A stretch of 64,000 nt of DNA from Pectobacterium aroidearum (GTDB taxonomy: Bacteria > Pseudomonadota > Gammaproteobacteria > Enterobacterales > Enterobacteriaceae): contig NZ_CP065044.1 of NCBI RefSeq assembly GCF_015689195.1, positions 4,650,001-4,714,000 on the forward strand, written 5' to 3'. This document shows positions 13,033-22,700 of this stretch, in pieces. The notes below the pieces were generated by a model. It ran no database searches. It saw nothing but the letters and a program-made list of their open reading frames with translations, and had not been told where the DNA came from. Positions within the stretch are counted from its first letter, which is position 1. Each line of letters begins with the position of its first letter. The position numbers and the translations under genes were made by a program.

Positions 13033-13812
13033 ATGGTAACGCATCACCACTCTACGCCAACCGGACTGAGCGATAGCGAGTTCATGCGCTACAGCCGTCA
13101 ACTCATGCTGGAAGATATTGGCCCGGAAGGTCAGGAGAAGCTCAAAGCCGCCAGCGTTCTGCTGGTCGGACTGGGTGGGCTGGGCGCGCCCGCGTCGCTC
13201 TATCTGGCTGCCGCAGGGATCGGCACGCTGCTGCTTGCCGACGATGACGCACTGCATATCAGCAACCTGCAACGCCAGATTCTGTATCGCACCAGCGACA
13301 CCGACAAACCCAAAGCCGTGCTGGCCCAGCGTCAGCTACAGGCGTTAAATCCGCACTCGGAAGCCATCGCACTCACTGAAAGGCTTAGCAGTGAAACATT
13401 AGATAACGCCGTCAGCCGCGTCGATCTGGTGTTGGATTGCAGCGACAACATGACCACTCGCCATGCGGTTAACGCCGCATGCTTTCGCGCAGGCAAACCA
13501 CTCATCAGCGGGAGCGCCGTAGGTTTCAGCGGTCAGCTCGCGGTCTTCACGCCGCCTTATCACTCTGGCTGCTACGCCTGCCTCTATCCCGATACGACCG
13601 AACCACAACGCAACTGCCGTACCGCAGGCGTGCTGGGTCCGGTGGTCGGCGTAATTGGCACACTTCAGGCACTGGAAGCGATCAAGCTGCTGGCAGGTAT
13701 GCCGTCTGCTCTGGATGGCAAGCTGAGAATGTTCAATGGCAAACAGCAGAGCTGGAACACGCTCCAGCTCACGCGTGCCCCCCATTGCTCAGTCTGTGGG
13801 GGAGCAGCATGA
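13033..13812 (+). CDS. thiF: ThiS adenylyltransferase
   Basis: E1-like enzyme that adenylates the C-terminus of ThiS so that sulfur can be loaded for thiazole synthesis. It has 259 residues with the nucleotide-binding GLGGLGAPAS near residue 40, the Arg finger region NLQRQILY, a conserved Cys in RNCRTAGVLGPVVG, and zinc-binding pairs CYAC and CSVC. I start it at the ATG at 13033, one base after the thiE stop and behind GGGAGG; an upstream in-frame ATG at 13012 lies inside thiE. Confidence 0.95.
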   Translation: MVTHHHSTPTGLSDSEFMRYSRQLMLEDIGPEGQEKLKAASVLLVGLGGLGAPASLYLAAAGIGTLLLADDDALHISNLQRQILYRTSDTDKPKAVLAQRQLQALNPHSEAIALTERLSSETLDNAVSRVDLVLDCSDNMTTRHAVNAACFRAGKPLISGSAVGFSGQLAVFTPPYHSGCYACLYPDTTEPQRNCRTAGVLGPVVGVIGTLQALEAIKLLAGMPSALDGKLRMFNGKQQSWNTLQLTRAPHCSVCGGAA

Positions 13813-14009
13813 GAATCACGCTGAATGATGAGCCCTTTGAATTCCCAGAGGCCATCACGGTTGATGCGCTGCTAAGCCAGATAAACCGGCTCCAGCCCGG
13901 CACGGCGCTGGCTATCAATCAGACCATTATCCCGCACGCCACCTGGTCACAGCATCAGGTTCAGGACGGTGATGATATTTTGCTTTTTCAGGCAATCGCG
14001 GGAGGATGA
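13809..14009 (+). CDS. thiS: Sulfur carrier protein ThiS
   Basis: A 66-residue ubiquitin-like carrier ending in Gly-Gly. Its C-terminal thiocarboxylate, made with ThiF and a cysteine desulfurase, gives the sulfur of the thiazole. It overlaps the thiF stop by 4 bp and ends one base before thiG. Confidence 0.95.
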   Translation: MRITLNDEPFEFPEAITVDALLSQINRLQPGTALAINQTIIPHATWSQHQVQDGDDILLFQAIAGG

Positions 14010-14010
14010 C

Positions 14011-14796
14011 ATGCTGCACATTGCCGATACGACATTAACTTCACGACTGCTGACTGGCACCGGAAAATTCGCCACGCCAGAACTGATGCTGGCGGCACTC
14101 GAGGCTTCCGGTTCGCAGTTGGTTACCATGGCGATGAAACGCGTTGACCTGAACGGCGGCAATGACGCCATTCTCGCCCCGCTACGCCAGCTCGGCATTA
14201 AGCTGCTGCCGAATACGTCAGGAGCCAAAACCGCTGACGAGGCCATTTTTGCAGCGCGTCTGGCACGTGAGGCGTTGGGGACTCGCTGGCTGAAGCTGGA
14301 AATTCATCCCGATGTGAAATACCTGCTGCCCGACCCCATCGAAACGCTGAAGGCCGCTGAACAGCTGGTAAAAGAAGGATTCACGGTACTGCCTTACTGC
14401 GGGGCCGACCCGGTACTATGCAAACGGCTGGAAGAAGTCGGCTGCGCGGCGGTGATGCCTCTCGGTGCACCGATTGGCTCCAATCAGGGGCTACAAACGC
14501 GTGATTTTCTCCGCATCATCATCGAACAGGCACGCGTTCCGGTGATTGTCGATGCAGGCATTGGCGCCCCCAGCCAGGCGGCCGATGCGCTGGAAATGGG
14601 GGCAGATGCAGTGCTGGTCAACACGGCCATCGCCGTTGCTCACGATCCCGTCGCGATGGCGCGCGCCTTCCGGCTGGCAGTCGAGGCAGGAGGCCTTGCT
14701 CGTCAGGCCGGTCTGGGAAGTAAGCAGTTTTTCGCCAGTGCCACCAGCCCGCTCACCGGTTTTCTGCATCAGCAAACGGAAGGGGCGGTGAGATGA
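14011..14796 (+). CDS. thiG: Thiazole synthase
   Basis: Condenses deoxyxylulose phosphate, dehydroglycine and ThiS thiocarboxylate to the thiazole phosphate. The 261-residue TIM barrel has the Schiff-base Lys95 in WLKLEIHPD and the phosphate-binding segments [10 protein letters not shown] and [11 protein letters not shown] choose the ATG at 14011, behind GGGAGGA and one base after thiS; an in-frame ATG at 13969 lies inside thiS. It overlaps thiH by 4 bp. Confidence 0.95.
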   Translation: MLHIADTTLTSRLLTGTGKFATPELMLAALEASGSQLVTMAMKRVDLNGGNDAILAPLRQLGIKLLPNTSGAKTADEAIFAARLAREALGTRWLKLEIHPDVKYLLPDPIETLKAAEQLVKEGFTVLPYCGADPVLCKRLEEVGCAAVMPLGAPIGSNQGLQTRDFLRIIIEQARVPVIVDAGIGAPSQAADALEMGADAVLVNTAIAVAHDPVAMARAFRLAVEAGGLARQAGLGSKQFFASATSPLTGFLHQQTEGAVR

Positions 14797-15914
14797 GCGT
14801 CGATTTTCAAACCGTCTGGGAACAGCTCGACTGGGATGACCTGACGCTACGCATCAACGGCAAAACCGCACAGGATGTTGAACGGGCGCTCACTGCACCA
14901 CACCTGACGCGTGACGATTTTATGGCGCTCATTTCACCTGCCGCCAGCGCCTATCTGGAACCGCTTGCCCAGCGAGCGCAGCAGCTCACCCGCCAGCGTT
15001 TCGGCAATACGGTGAGTTTCTATGTCCCGCTGTATTTGTCTAATCTGTGCTCTAACGACTGTACCTACTGCGGCTTTTCGATGAGCAACCACATCAAGCG
15101 TAAAACGCTGGATGAGGCAGAGATCCTGCGTGAATGCGCCGCTATCAAGGAACTCGGGTTTGAGCACCTGCTGCTCGTCACGGGTGAACACCAGCGTAAA
15201 GTGGGGATGGACTATTTCCGGCGCGTTTTTCCACTAATCCGGCCGCTTTTCAGTTCCCTGATGATCGAAGTTCAACCGTTGTCGCAGGACGAGTACGCCG
15301 AATTAAAAGCACTGGGGCTGGATGGTGTGATGGTCTATCAGGAAACCTATCATCCGGCGACCTACCAGTTGCATCATCTAAAAGGACAAAAGCAGGATTT
15401 CCACTGGCGGCTTGCCACACCGGATCGGCTTGGCCGTGCCGGGATCGACAAGATCGGACTGGGTGCCTTAATCGGCCTGTCCAATAGCTGGCGTACCGAC
15501 TGCTACATGGTGGCAGAGCACCTGTTGCACTTGCAGCAACGCTACTGGCAGAGCCGATATTCTATCTCGTTCCCTCGCCTGCGCCCCTGTGCGGGCGGCA
15601 TTGAACCGGCGTCGTTAATGGATGAAGCACAGCTGATGCAGGTGATTTGCGCATTCCGCTTGCTGGCGCCGGATATTGAATTGTCGCTGTCCACGCGTGA
15701 ATCACCGTTCTTTCGCGATCATGCGATCCCTATCGCGATTAACAACGTCAGCGCCTTCTCCAAAACCCAACCGGGTGGCTACGCCGACGACCATCCTGAA
15801 CTGGAACAATTTTCTCCCCACGATTCACGGCGTCCTGAAGACGTAGCGCAGGCCATCGTGCGTGCAGGTCTTCAACCAGTATGGAAAGACTGGGACGGCT
15901 ATTTGGGCAGATAA
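14793..15914 (+). CDS. thiH: Tyrosine lyase (2-iminoacetate synthase) ThiH
   Basis: Radical-SAM enzyme that cleaves tyrosine to dehydroglycine and p-cresol, supplying dehydroglycine to ThiG. It has 373 residues; the cluster motif CX3CX2C is seen in [10 protein letters not shown] near residue 85. It is the last gene of thiCEFSGH. No clear T-tailed terminator follows; a strong hairpin lies further down at 16247. Confidence 0.95.
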   Translation: MSVDFQTVWEQLDWDDLTLRINGKTAQDVERALTAPHLTRDDFMALISPAASAYLEPLAQRAQQLTRQRFGNTVSFYVPLYLSNLCSNDCTYCGFSMSNHIKRKTLDEAEILRECAAIKELGFEHLLLVTGEHQRKVGMDYFRRVFPLIRPLFSSLMIEVQPLSQDEYAELKALGLDGVMVYQETYHPATYQLHHLKGQKQDFHWRLATPDRLGRAGIDKIGLGALIGLSNSWRTDCYMVAEHLLHLQQRYWQSRYSISFPRLRPCAGGIEPASLMDEAQLMQVICAFRLLAPDIELSLSTRESPFFRDHAIPIAINNVSAFSKTQPGGYADDHPELEQFSPHDSRRPEDVAQAIVRAGLQPVWKDWDGYLGR

Positions 15915-16305
15915 GGCGGGATACGTTTGATAATGTTCACTTAATCGTCAGTGAGAGGGAAACACGGTGATGAGATTCCTGCAGAGCACCTCGCACCGTG
16001 GTAGCCCTCGTATCTCGAAGCGTAAGCGATCGGAATAAGTGATACACAGGATTTGGGATGCGGCTCGCAAGCCAAAGTGAGAATTACACGGAAGACAACA
16101 TTCTCAGGATAGCGCCGCGCAACATGACATTCGGCCTATCGCCACGATCCGTGACAAAGAATACAGTAGCGTCGTTGGCAGGCCTAAGCATTACGGCGCT
16201 TGCTGGCCGGAGCCGTTTGCCACTCATCGGTTCTGCACATCAACCCGCCGATACGGGGCTTATCCTTACCCGTATCGGCCCTTCCCTAACACTCTCGGAG
16301 GCGCT
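15915..16305. other. Non-coding gap between convergent thiH and yjiR, with a hairpin
   Basis: I see no convincing gene in these 391 bases. The clearest structure is an 11-bp perfect inverted repeat, GCCGATACGGG (16247-16257) and CCCGTATCGGC (16269-16279), with an 11-base loop. It lies 27 bp past the yjiR stop and may stop transcription from both sides, although no T-run follows. A weaker pair CACGGTG/CACCGTG lies at 15963-16000. Confidence 0.5.
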
Positions 16306-17730
16306 CTAGTCAGGAGGCGTATGCATCATCTTCGCAACCTCATTACCCACGATACGCAGCCCTTCCCTCATCTCTTCCGTGAAACGATTGGCATAGTTGA
16401 GTCGAATACAATTGCGGTATTTCCCTGAGGCAGAGAAGAGCGACCCTGCGGCGATCTGTATGCCTGATTTTCTGACCTCACGGGTGAGCTTGAGAGAGTC
16501 AAAATATTCGGGCAGTTCAATCCACATCAGGAATCCCCCTTGCGGACGACTGACACAAATATTGGACGGAAAATACTCGCGCACCCAGCAGGTAAACGTA
16601 CTCAGATTGGCTTTGTACTGGGCGCGCATGCGACGCAGATGAGGCTGATAGTGCCCCTGGCGAATGAACTCCGCCACCGCTAGTTGCGGCTGCACCACCG
16701 TCGATCCCGTACTGATGTATTTTGTATGGCTCACCCGCTCCAGATAACGCCCCGGAGCGATCCAACCCACGCGCAAACCGGGCGCCAGGTTCTTTGAAAA
16801 TGAGCTGCACAACAGCACACGCCCATCCTCATCAAACGACTTTATCGCGCGGGGACGCGGATATTCATAGGCCAGCTCACCGTAGGCATCATCTTCAATA
16901 ATGGCGATATCGAAATGCTGCGCCAGCGTCACCAGCGATTTCTTACGGGCGTCTGGCATGATGAAACCAAGCGGGTTATTGCAGCTCGGCACCAGCAGGA
17001 CGGCCTTGATCGGCCATTGATCCAGCGCCAGCCTCAATGCTTCGAGACTGATCCCCGTTACTGAATCGGTTGGGATCTCGATCGCTTTGATATCCAGCCC
17101 GCGAAGGATCTGCATCGTGCCCGGAAAAGCGGGTGATTCAACGGCCACGATGTCACCGGGCTGACAAACGGCGCGGACAGCGACAAATAGAGCTTCCTGA
17201 CATCCGGTCGTGACCACAATATCATCTTGAGTCAGCTGGCAGCCACAGTCCACGGTAAGACGGGCAATCTGCTCACGCAGCGCAGGCACGCCATATACGC
17301 TGTCATATTGTAAGATACGGGGATCCTGATACTGGCAGAGGCGAGCCATTTCTTTCCACAGTGGTTTGATGGTCGGCTGGCTTACATCCGGCATTCCGCT
17401 ACCAAATTTCAGCACGTTCGTTTCCAGACGCACGTTCACCAACTCCAGTACCGATTCCCACTGCGTAATCTCAACCGGACGTTGGGCAGGACGCGTTAGC
17501 GCGGGTACAGGCGGCGTGGCCTTACGCGGCGTGACAAAATATCCCGAACGCGGCTGCGGCATAATCAACTGCCGGGTTTCCAGCAGATGGTAGGCCTGCT
17601 GTACGGTACTGATGCTTACACCATGTTCTGTACTCAGCGCCCGTACAGAAGGCAGGCGCTCTCCACTTTGGTATAACCCTTGTTCGATCCGCTGTTCTAA
17701 CAACCCAGCAAGGTGCTGATAACGCGTCAT
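16306..17730 (-). CDS. yjiR: MocR-type regulator, GntR-aminotransferase fusion, YjiR-like
   Basis: A 474-residue fusion of an N-terminal GntR winged-helix DNA-binding domain (about 1-75: QGLYQSGERLPSVRALSTEHG) and a type I aminotransferase domain. The PLP-binding Lys is in SSFSKNLAPGLRVGW, and CNNPLGF and EDDAYGEL fit the fold. It closely resembles E. coli YjiR along its length. Such MocR proteins usually act as PLP- or amino-acid-sensing regulators rather than enzymes; the effector and targets here are unknown. It is divergent from a DUF1127 gene like E. coli yjiS, as in E. coli, so it may regulate itself and yjiS. Confidence 0.88.
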   Translation of the reverse strand: MTRYQHLAGLLEQRIEQGLYQSGERLPSVRALSTEHGVSISTVQQAYHLLETRQLIMPQPRSGYFVTPRKATPPVPALTRPAQRPVEITQWESVLELVNVRLETNVLKFGSGMPDVSQPTIKPLWKEMARLCQYQDPRILQYDSVYGVPALREQIARLTVDCGCQLTQDDIVVTTGCQEALFVAVRAVCQPGDIVAVESPAFPGTMQILRGLDIKAIEIPTDSVTGISLEALRLALDQWPIKAVLLVPSCNNPLGFIMPDARKKSLVTLAQHFDIAIIEDDAYGELAYEYPRPRAIKSFDEDGRVLLCSSFSKNLAPGLRVGWIAPGRYLERVSHTKYISTGSTVVQPQLAVAEFIRQGHYQPHLRRMRAQYKANLSTFTCWVREYFPSNICVSRPQGGFLMWIELPEYFDSLKLTREVRKSGIQIAAGSLFSASGKYRNCIRLNYANRFTEEMREGLRIVGNEVAKMMHTPPD

Positions 17731-17768
17731 CAGTATCGTCCTCTATCAAGATTCCCAGCAGCAACCAG

Positions 17769-17850
17769 TACAGATTTAAATAAAAATAACCATTCAGATG
17801 CAATATCACACAATCTGTATGCTAAAAAAATGAATTTTTTGCGTCTGTAT
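17769..17850. promoter_or_regulatory. Repeated TCTGTAT boxes between yjiR and yjiS
   Basis: TCTGTAT occurs at 17814-17820 and 17844-17850, a direct repeat exactly 30 bp apart, and TACAGA, the inverse, at 17769-17774. The stretch between is very AT-rich. Regulators of the MocR family commonly bind spaced direct or inverted repeats at their own divergent promoter, so this is a candidate YjiR operator; no binding is shown. Confidence 0.4.
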
Positions 17851-17903
17851 TGAAAATACCTTTCGCCCCATCATAGCGATCATTCACTGGCGAGGGGGAA
17901 AAT

Positions 17904-18095
17904 ATGGAATTTCATGAGAATCGATCACAAAAACCGTTCCGCGAGTCACCGTTCTGGCTAATGCTTATTTTGCCGTACCGCTTGTGGAAAGCCTGGCGGG
18001 CAAGAGCACAAACGCTGAAGATATTACGGAATATGAGCGATGACGGGCTTAAAGATATCGGGCTGAAGCGAAGCGATCTCGATCGATTCAGATAA
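17904..18095 (+). CDS. yjiS: DUF1127 small protein YjiS
   Basis: A 63-residue basic protein with the DUF1127 pattern at its C-terminus (ILRNMSDDGLKDIGLKRSDLDRF) after a short hydrophobic stretch (PFWLMLILPYRLW). The N-terminus MEFHENR matches E. coli yjiS as I remember it, and the divergent yjiR neighbour is the same. Small DUF1127 proteins in other bacteria have been linked to RNA turnover and phosphate or carbon regulation, but the role of this one is unknown. AGGGGG precedes the ATG. Confidence 0.8.
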   Translation: MEFHENRSQKPFRESPFWLMLILPYRLWKAWRARAQTLKILRNMSDDGLKDIGLKRSDLDRFR

Positions 18096-18133
18096 CAACG
18101 CCCCAGAAAACAATAGATAAAACACAGTAGAAT

Positions 18134-18169
18134 ATGCCGATACAGACGCTGCATCTGTATCGGCATTTT
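18134..18169 (+). terminator. Probable terminator of yjiS
   Basis: A 13-bp perfect stem, ATGCCGATACAGA (18134-18146) with TCTGTATCGGCAT (18154-18166), a 7-base loop, then TTTT. It lies between convergent yjiS and shiA. Its GCCGATAC/GTATCGGC core resembles the hairpin at 16247. Confidence 0.6.
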
Positions 18170-18189
18170 GGATTACAGCGATGAAGAAG

Positions 18190-19587
18190 TTAGTGAGGTA
18201 AGGCATCCGCCGATTTTGCTTTCATTTGCATCCCGACAATCGCCGACAGCAAACAGCCAATGGCGAGGTAAGCCGCCACGGCGTGCCATGAACCATCCAT
18301 AAACTGCACCAGCAGAACAGCGATAAAAGGCGTAAATCCGCCGCCGACCACGCTGGCAACCTGATAACCCACTCCCGCTCCACTATAGCGATAAGCGGTA
18401 CCAAATAGCTCGGTAAACATCGGCTGCTGTACGCTAACAATCATATCGTGGGCAATGTTCGCCAGCATGATGGCAAAGAACAGAATCAGCAGCGTGTTAT
18501 GGCTTTCCAGCGCCATAAAGAACGGCACTGCACTCGCGGCACCAATCAGCGCACCAGTAACGTAGATCCGACGTCGGCCAAAGCTATCCGCCAGATAGGC
18601 AAAGAAAGGAATAGACACGCAGCTGATCGCCCCCACCAGCAGCCCGATATTCAGGAAAATATCCCGCGATAGCCCAAGATGAGTGGTGGAGTAATTGAGC
18701 GCAAACGCGGTGACGATATACATCGTCAACAGTTCTCCAAGCCGTAGCGCAATAATCAGCAGAAAGGCTTTCGGATGCTGGCGCAGCGCTTCCATAATAG
18801 GGAAAGAACGCAATTTGTTAGCTCTTTCTCCCAGAGTCTTATTCGCCTCAAACTCTTGAGACTCATCCATTCCGTTACGCACCCACCAGGCAATCGCAAC
18901 CAGAATCAGGCTGAATAAGAACGGCAAACGCCAGCCCCAGGTGATAAATTCTTCGTTGGTCGTCAAATTGCTAACCAGCGAGACCGACCCTGTAGCCAGT
19001 AATAACCCGACCCCAAAGCCAACCTGTACGCCGCTGCTGTAAAAGGCTTTCTTCTTCTTTGGCGCGCTCTCTACCGCCAACAGCGCCGCACCGCCCCATT
19101 CGCCACCGACAGCAAAGCCCTGAATGGCTCGCAGCATAACCAGCAGCACCGGCGCCCACCAACCGATGGAGTCAAACGACGGCAACAGGCCAATCAGCGC
19201 GGTGGAAATGCCCATCATCCAGACCGTGATCATCAACATCCGTTTACGACCCAGCTTATCGCCGAAATGCCCAAACACCATACCGCCAAGCGGACGGAAC
19301 AGAAAACCCACGCCAAACGTACCAAATGCTGCCAGCGTCCCCATTGTCGGGCTGACCTGAGGGAAAAATTCGGTATTAAATACAAGAGCGGCAACAATTC
19401 CGTACAGCAAGAAATCATACCAATCCACCACGGCCCCCACAAAGCTGCCCCAGGCGGCACGTTTCGCTTTATTCTGAGAATGGCTTACTGACTGTGTTTG
19501 TAGGGTTTTGTCAGATGAAATTGAATCATCCTGATGAGGTACTGAGCCGCCAGGCTGTGAGAGTGTTGGCGTAGTTGAGGTGTCCAT
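18190..19587 (-). CDS. shiA: Shikimate:H+ symporter ShiA
   Basis: A 465-residue major facilitator permease of the metabolite:H+ symporter family with about 12 membrane segments in the inner membrane. It matches E. coli ShiA closely along the length, for example GSFVGAVVDWYDFLLYG, GHFGDKLGRKRML and QGFAVGGEWGGAALL, plus the late ANIAHDMIV and GFTPFIAVLL. It would import shikimate, a plausible nutrient from plant tissue, for aromatic amino acid synthesis. The N-terminus has about 35 extra hydrophilic residues compared with E. coli, and an internal start is possible. The E. coli gene lies elsewhere on the chromosome. Confidence 0.85.
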   Translation of the reverse strand: MDTSTTPTLSQPGGSVPHQDDSISSDKTLQTQSVSHSQNKAKRAAWGSFVGAVVDWYDFLLYGIVAALVFNTEFFPQVSPTMGTLAAFGTFGVGFLFRPLGGMVFGHFGDKLGRKRMLMITVWMMGISTALIGLLPSFDSIGWWAPVLLVMLRAIQGFAVGGEWGGAALLAVESAPKKKKAFYSSGVQVGFGVGLLLATGSVSLVSNLTTNEEFITWGWRLPFLFSLILVAIAWWVRNGMDESQEFEANKTLGERANKLRSFPIMEALRQHPKAFLLIIALRLGELLTMYIVTAFALNYSTTHLGLSRDIFLNIGLLVGAISCVSIPFFAYLADSFGRRRIYVTGALIGAASAVPFFMALESHNTLLILFFAIMLANIAHDMIVSVQQPMFTELFGTAYRYSGAGVGYQVASVVGGGFTPFIAVLLVQFMDGSWHAVAAYLAIGCLLSAIVGMQMKAKSADALPH

Positions 19588-19699
19588 GTCGGTTCCGTTC
19601 TATTTACTTTACACTACTGTACAACAAAAAATTTCAGGAAGAAATTTTTAACGTCGCTTGCGACGGCTTGACCACGAACATCTATAGGGCTGGCACCAT

Positions 19700-19731
19700 A
19701 AAAAAACCCCGACCATAATAGCCGGGGTTTT
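19700..19731 (-). terminator. Rho-independent terminator of rpoBC
   Basis: On the minus strand a hairpin AACCCCG/CGGGGTT is followed by seven T residues, 37 bp after the rpoC stop. On the other strand it is less T-rich, so its main role is for rpoC. Confidence 0.85.
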
Positions 19732-19767
19732 CGTTATTTACCGCATGGTCGTACAGCGTTAAGAGAC

Positions 19768-22700
19768 TTATTCGTCGTCGCTGCTACCAAAGCCTGCGTT
19801 CAGCAGTTCTGCCAGGTTAGCAGAAGCTTCATCGGCACTCACCTGAGGTACGATTGGCGCTTCACCCGCCTGACGGCGGCGCATACGATCCTGATGGTAC
19901 GCATAACCCGTACCCGCTGGGATCAGACGACCCACGATAACGTTCTCTTTCAGGCCACGCAGTTCATCACGTTTACCCGCAACAGCGGCTTCGGTCAGTA
20001 CGCGAGTGGTTTCCTGGAACGATGCCGCAGAAATGAAGGACTCGGTCGCCAGAGATGCTTTGGTAATACCCAGCAGATCGCGGCTGAACGTTGCCGTAAT
20101 CTTGCCATCCGCTTCCAACTGACGGTTGGCAATCTTGATGCGAGAGACTTCTGCCTGTTCGCCTTCCAGGAACTCGGTGCTACCTGCGTTAACGATGGTG
20201 CCTTTACGCAACATCTGACGAACGATAACTTCGATGTGTTTATCGTTAATCTTAACGCCTTGCAGACGGTAAACTTCCTGAACTTCGTTGGTGATATAAC
20301 GCGTTACTGCATGTACGCCACGCAGACGCAGGATATCGTGCGGAGACTCTGGGCCGTCGGAAACAACGTCACCACGTTCAACCACTTCACCTTCGAACAC
20401 GTTGAGCTGACGCCATTTCGGAATCATCTCTTCGTAAGCATCGCTGCCATCCAACGGAGAAATCACCAGACGGCGTTTACCTTTGGTTTCTTTACCGAAG
20501 GAAATAATACCGCTGATCTCTGCCAGAATAGCCGGCTCTTTCGGACGACGGGCTTCGAACAGGTCGGCTACGCGTGGCAGACCACCGGTAATATCCTTGG
20601 TACCGCCGGATTCCTGAGGAATACGCGCCAGAGTATCACCGCTGCTGATTTTCACGCCGTCTTCCAACTGCACGATCGCTTTGCCCGGCAGGAAGTACTG
20701 AGCAGGCATATCCGTACCTGGAATCAGTACGTCTTCACCTTTGTCATCAACGATTTTCAGTGCCGGACGCAGGTCTTTACCGCTACCGGTACGCTCTGCA
20801 CTATCCAGAACCACGATAGAGGACAAACCGGTCAGTTCGTCGGTCTGACGAGTAATCGTCTGACCGTCGATCATATCGGTGAAGCGAATGTTACCGCTCA
20901 CTTCGGTGATAACTGGCATGGTATGTGGATCCCAGTTAGCTACGGTTTCGCCACCGCTAACTTCTGCACCATCACCTTTCGCCATTGCCGCACCGTAAGG
21001 CACTTTATAGCTTTCTTTAGTACGTCCGAATTCGTCGATCAGTTTCAGTTCGGTATTACGTGAAGTAATAACCAGTTTACCGTTGCTGTTCACGACGAAC
21101 TTCGCGTTGCTCAGTTTCAGGCTACCTTTGTTTTTCACCTGAATGCTGGACTCAGCTGCCGCACGCGATGCCGCACCACCGATGTGGAACGTACGCATGG
21201 TTAACTGTGTACCCGGTTCACCGATGGACTGTGCCGCGATAACCCCGATGGCCTCACCTTTGTTGATGATATGACCACGAGCCAGATCGCGACCGTAGCA
21301 ATTGGCGCACACGCCAAAGTCGGTTTCGCAGCTTACAACGGAACGTACTTTAACGGCGTCAACGGAGTTCTCTTCCAACATGTCACACCACTGCTCGTTC
21401 AGCAGCGTGTTACGTGGAACCAGAATATCCGCCGTGCCCGGTTTGATCACGTCTTCAGCCGTTACACGACCCAGTACGCGCTCACGCAGTGGCTCTTTAA
21501 CATCACCACCCTCGATAACCGGCGTCATCATGATACCTTCATGGGTACCACAATCGTCTTCGGTCACAACCAGATCCTGCGCAACGTCAACCAGACGACG
21601 AGTCAGATAACCGGAGTTCGCCGTTTTCAGTGCGGTATCCGCCAGACCTTTACGCGCACCGTGCGTCGAGATGAAGTACTGGAGTACGTTCAGACCTTCA
21701 CGGAAGTTTGCGGTAATTGGCGTCTCGATGATGGAACCATCTGGTTTCGCCATCAGACCACGCATACCCGCCAACTGACGAATCTGTGCCGCAGAACCAC
21801 GCGCACCGGAGTCGGCCATCATAAAGATGCTGTTGAAAGATACCTGCTGCTCAACCACGCCATCACGGTTAACCACATCCTCAACGGACAGGTTTTCCAT
21901 CATCGCTTTCGCAACACGTTCGTTCGCAGCAGCCCAGATATCGATCACTTTGTTATAGCGTTCGCCCGCAGTAACCAGACCGGACTGGAACTGCTCCTGA
22001 ATCTCGGCAACTTCGGTTTCGGCTTCTTCGATAATCTCGGCTTTTTTCTCCGGGATAACCATGTCATCGATACCTACGGAAGCACCAGAGCGCGCCGCGT
22101 AAGCAAAACCGGTGTACATAGTCTGGTCAGCGAAGATAACTGTCGGCTTCAGACCCAAAATGCGGTAACAGGTGTTCAGCATTTTGGAGATCGCTTTCTT
22201 GCCCAAAGGCTGGTTAACGATCGAGTACGGCAGACCTTTCGGTACGATCATCCACAGGATGGCACGGCCGATAGTCGTATCAATAATCGACGTCTGATGC
22301 GTAACATCGCCTTCGATGCTCTTGATCTCTTCCGTGATACGCACTTTAACGCGCGCATGCAGAGAGGCCAGGCCGGCACGATAAACGCGTTCAGCTTCTT
22401 TCGGACCCGTGAGCACCATGCCTTCGCCTTTGGCGTTAACACAGTCACGCGTCATGTAATACAGACCCAATACCACGTCCTGAGAAGGAACGATGATTGG
22501 CTCACCATTCGCAGGGGACAGGATGTTGTTGGTCGACATCATCAACGCACGCGCTTCCAACTGGGCTTCCAGCGTCAACGGTACGTGTACAGCCATCTGG
22601 TCACCATCGAAGTCGGCGTTATATGCCGCACAAACCAGCGGGTGCAGCTGGATTGCCTTACCTTCAATCAGTACCGGTTCAAATGCCTGAATACCCAAAC

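Noticed and set aside
16058..16309. An 83-codon frame between thiH and yjiR
   Set aside because: No ribosome site, crosses the hairpin at 16247, overlaps the yjiR stop, and no recognisable domain.
19894..21063. A 389-codon open frame on the plus strand
   Set aside because: Also antisense to rpoC, with no family resemblance and no ribosome site of note.
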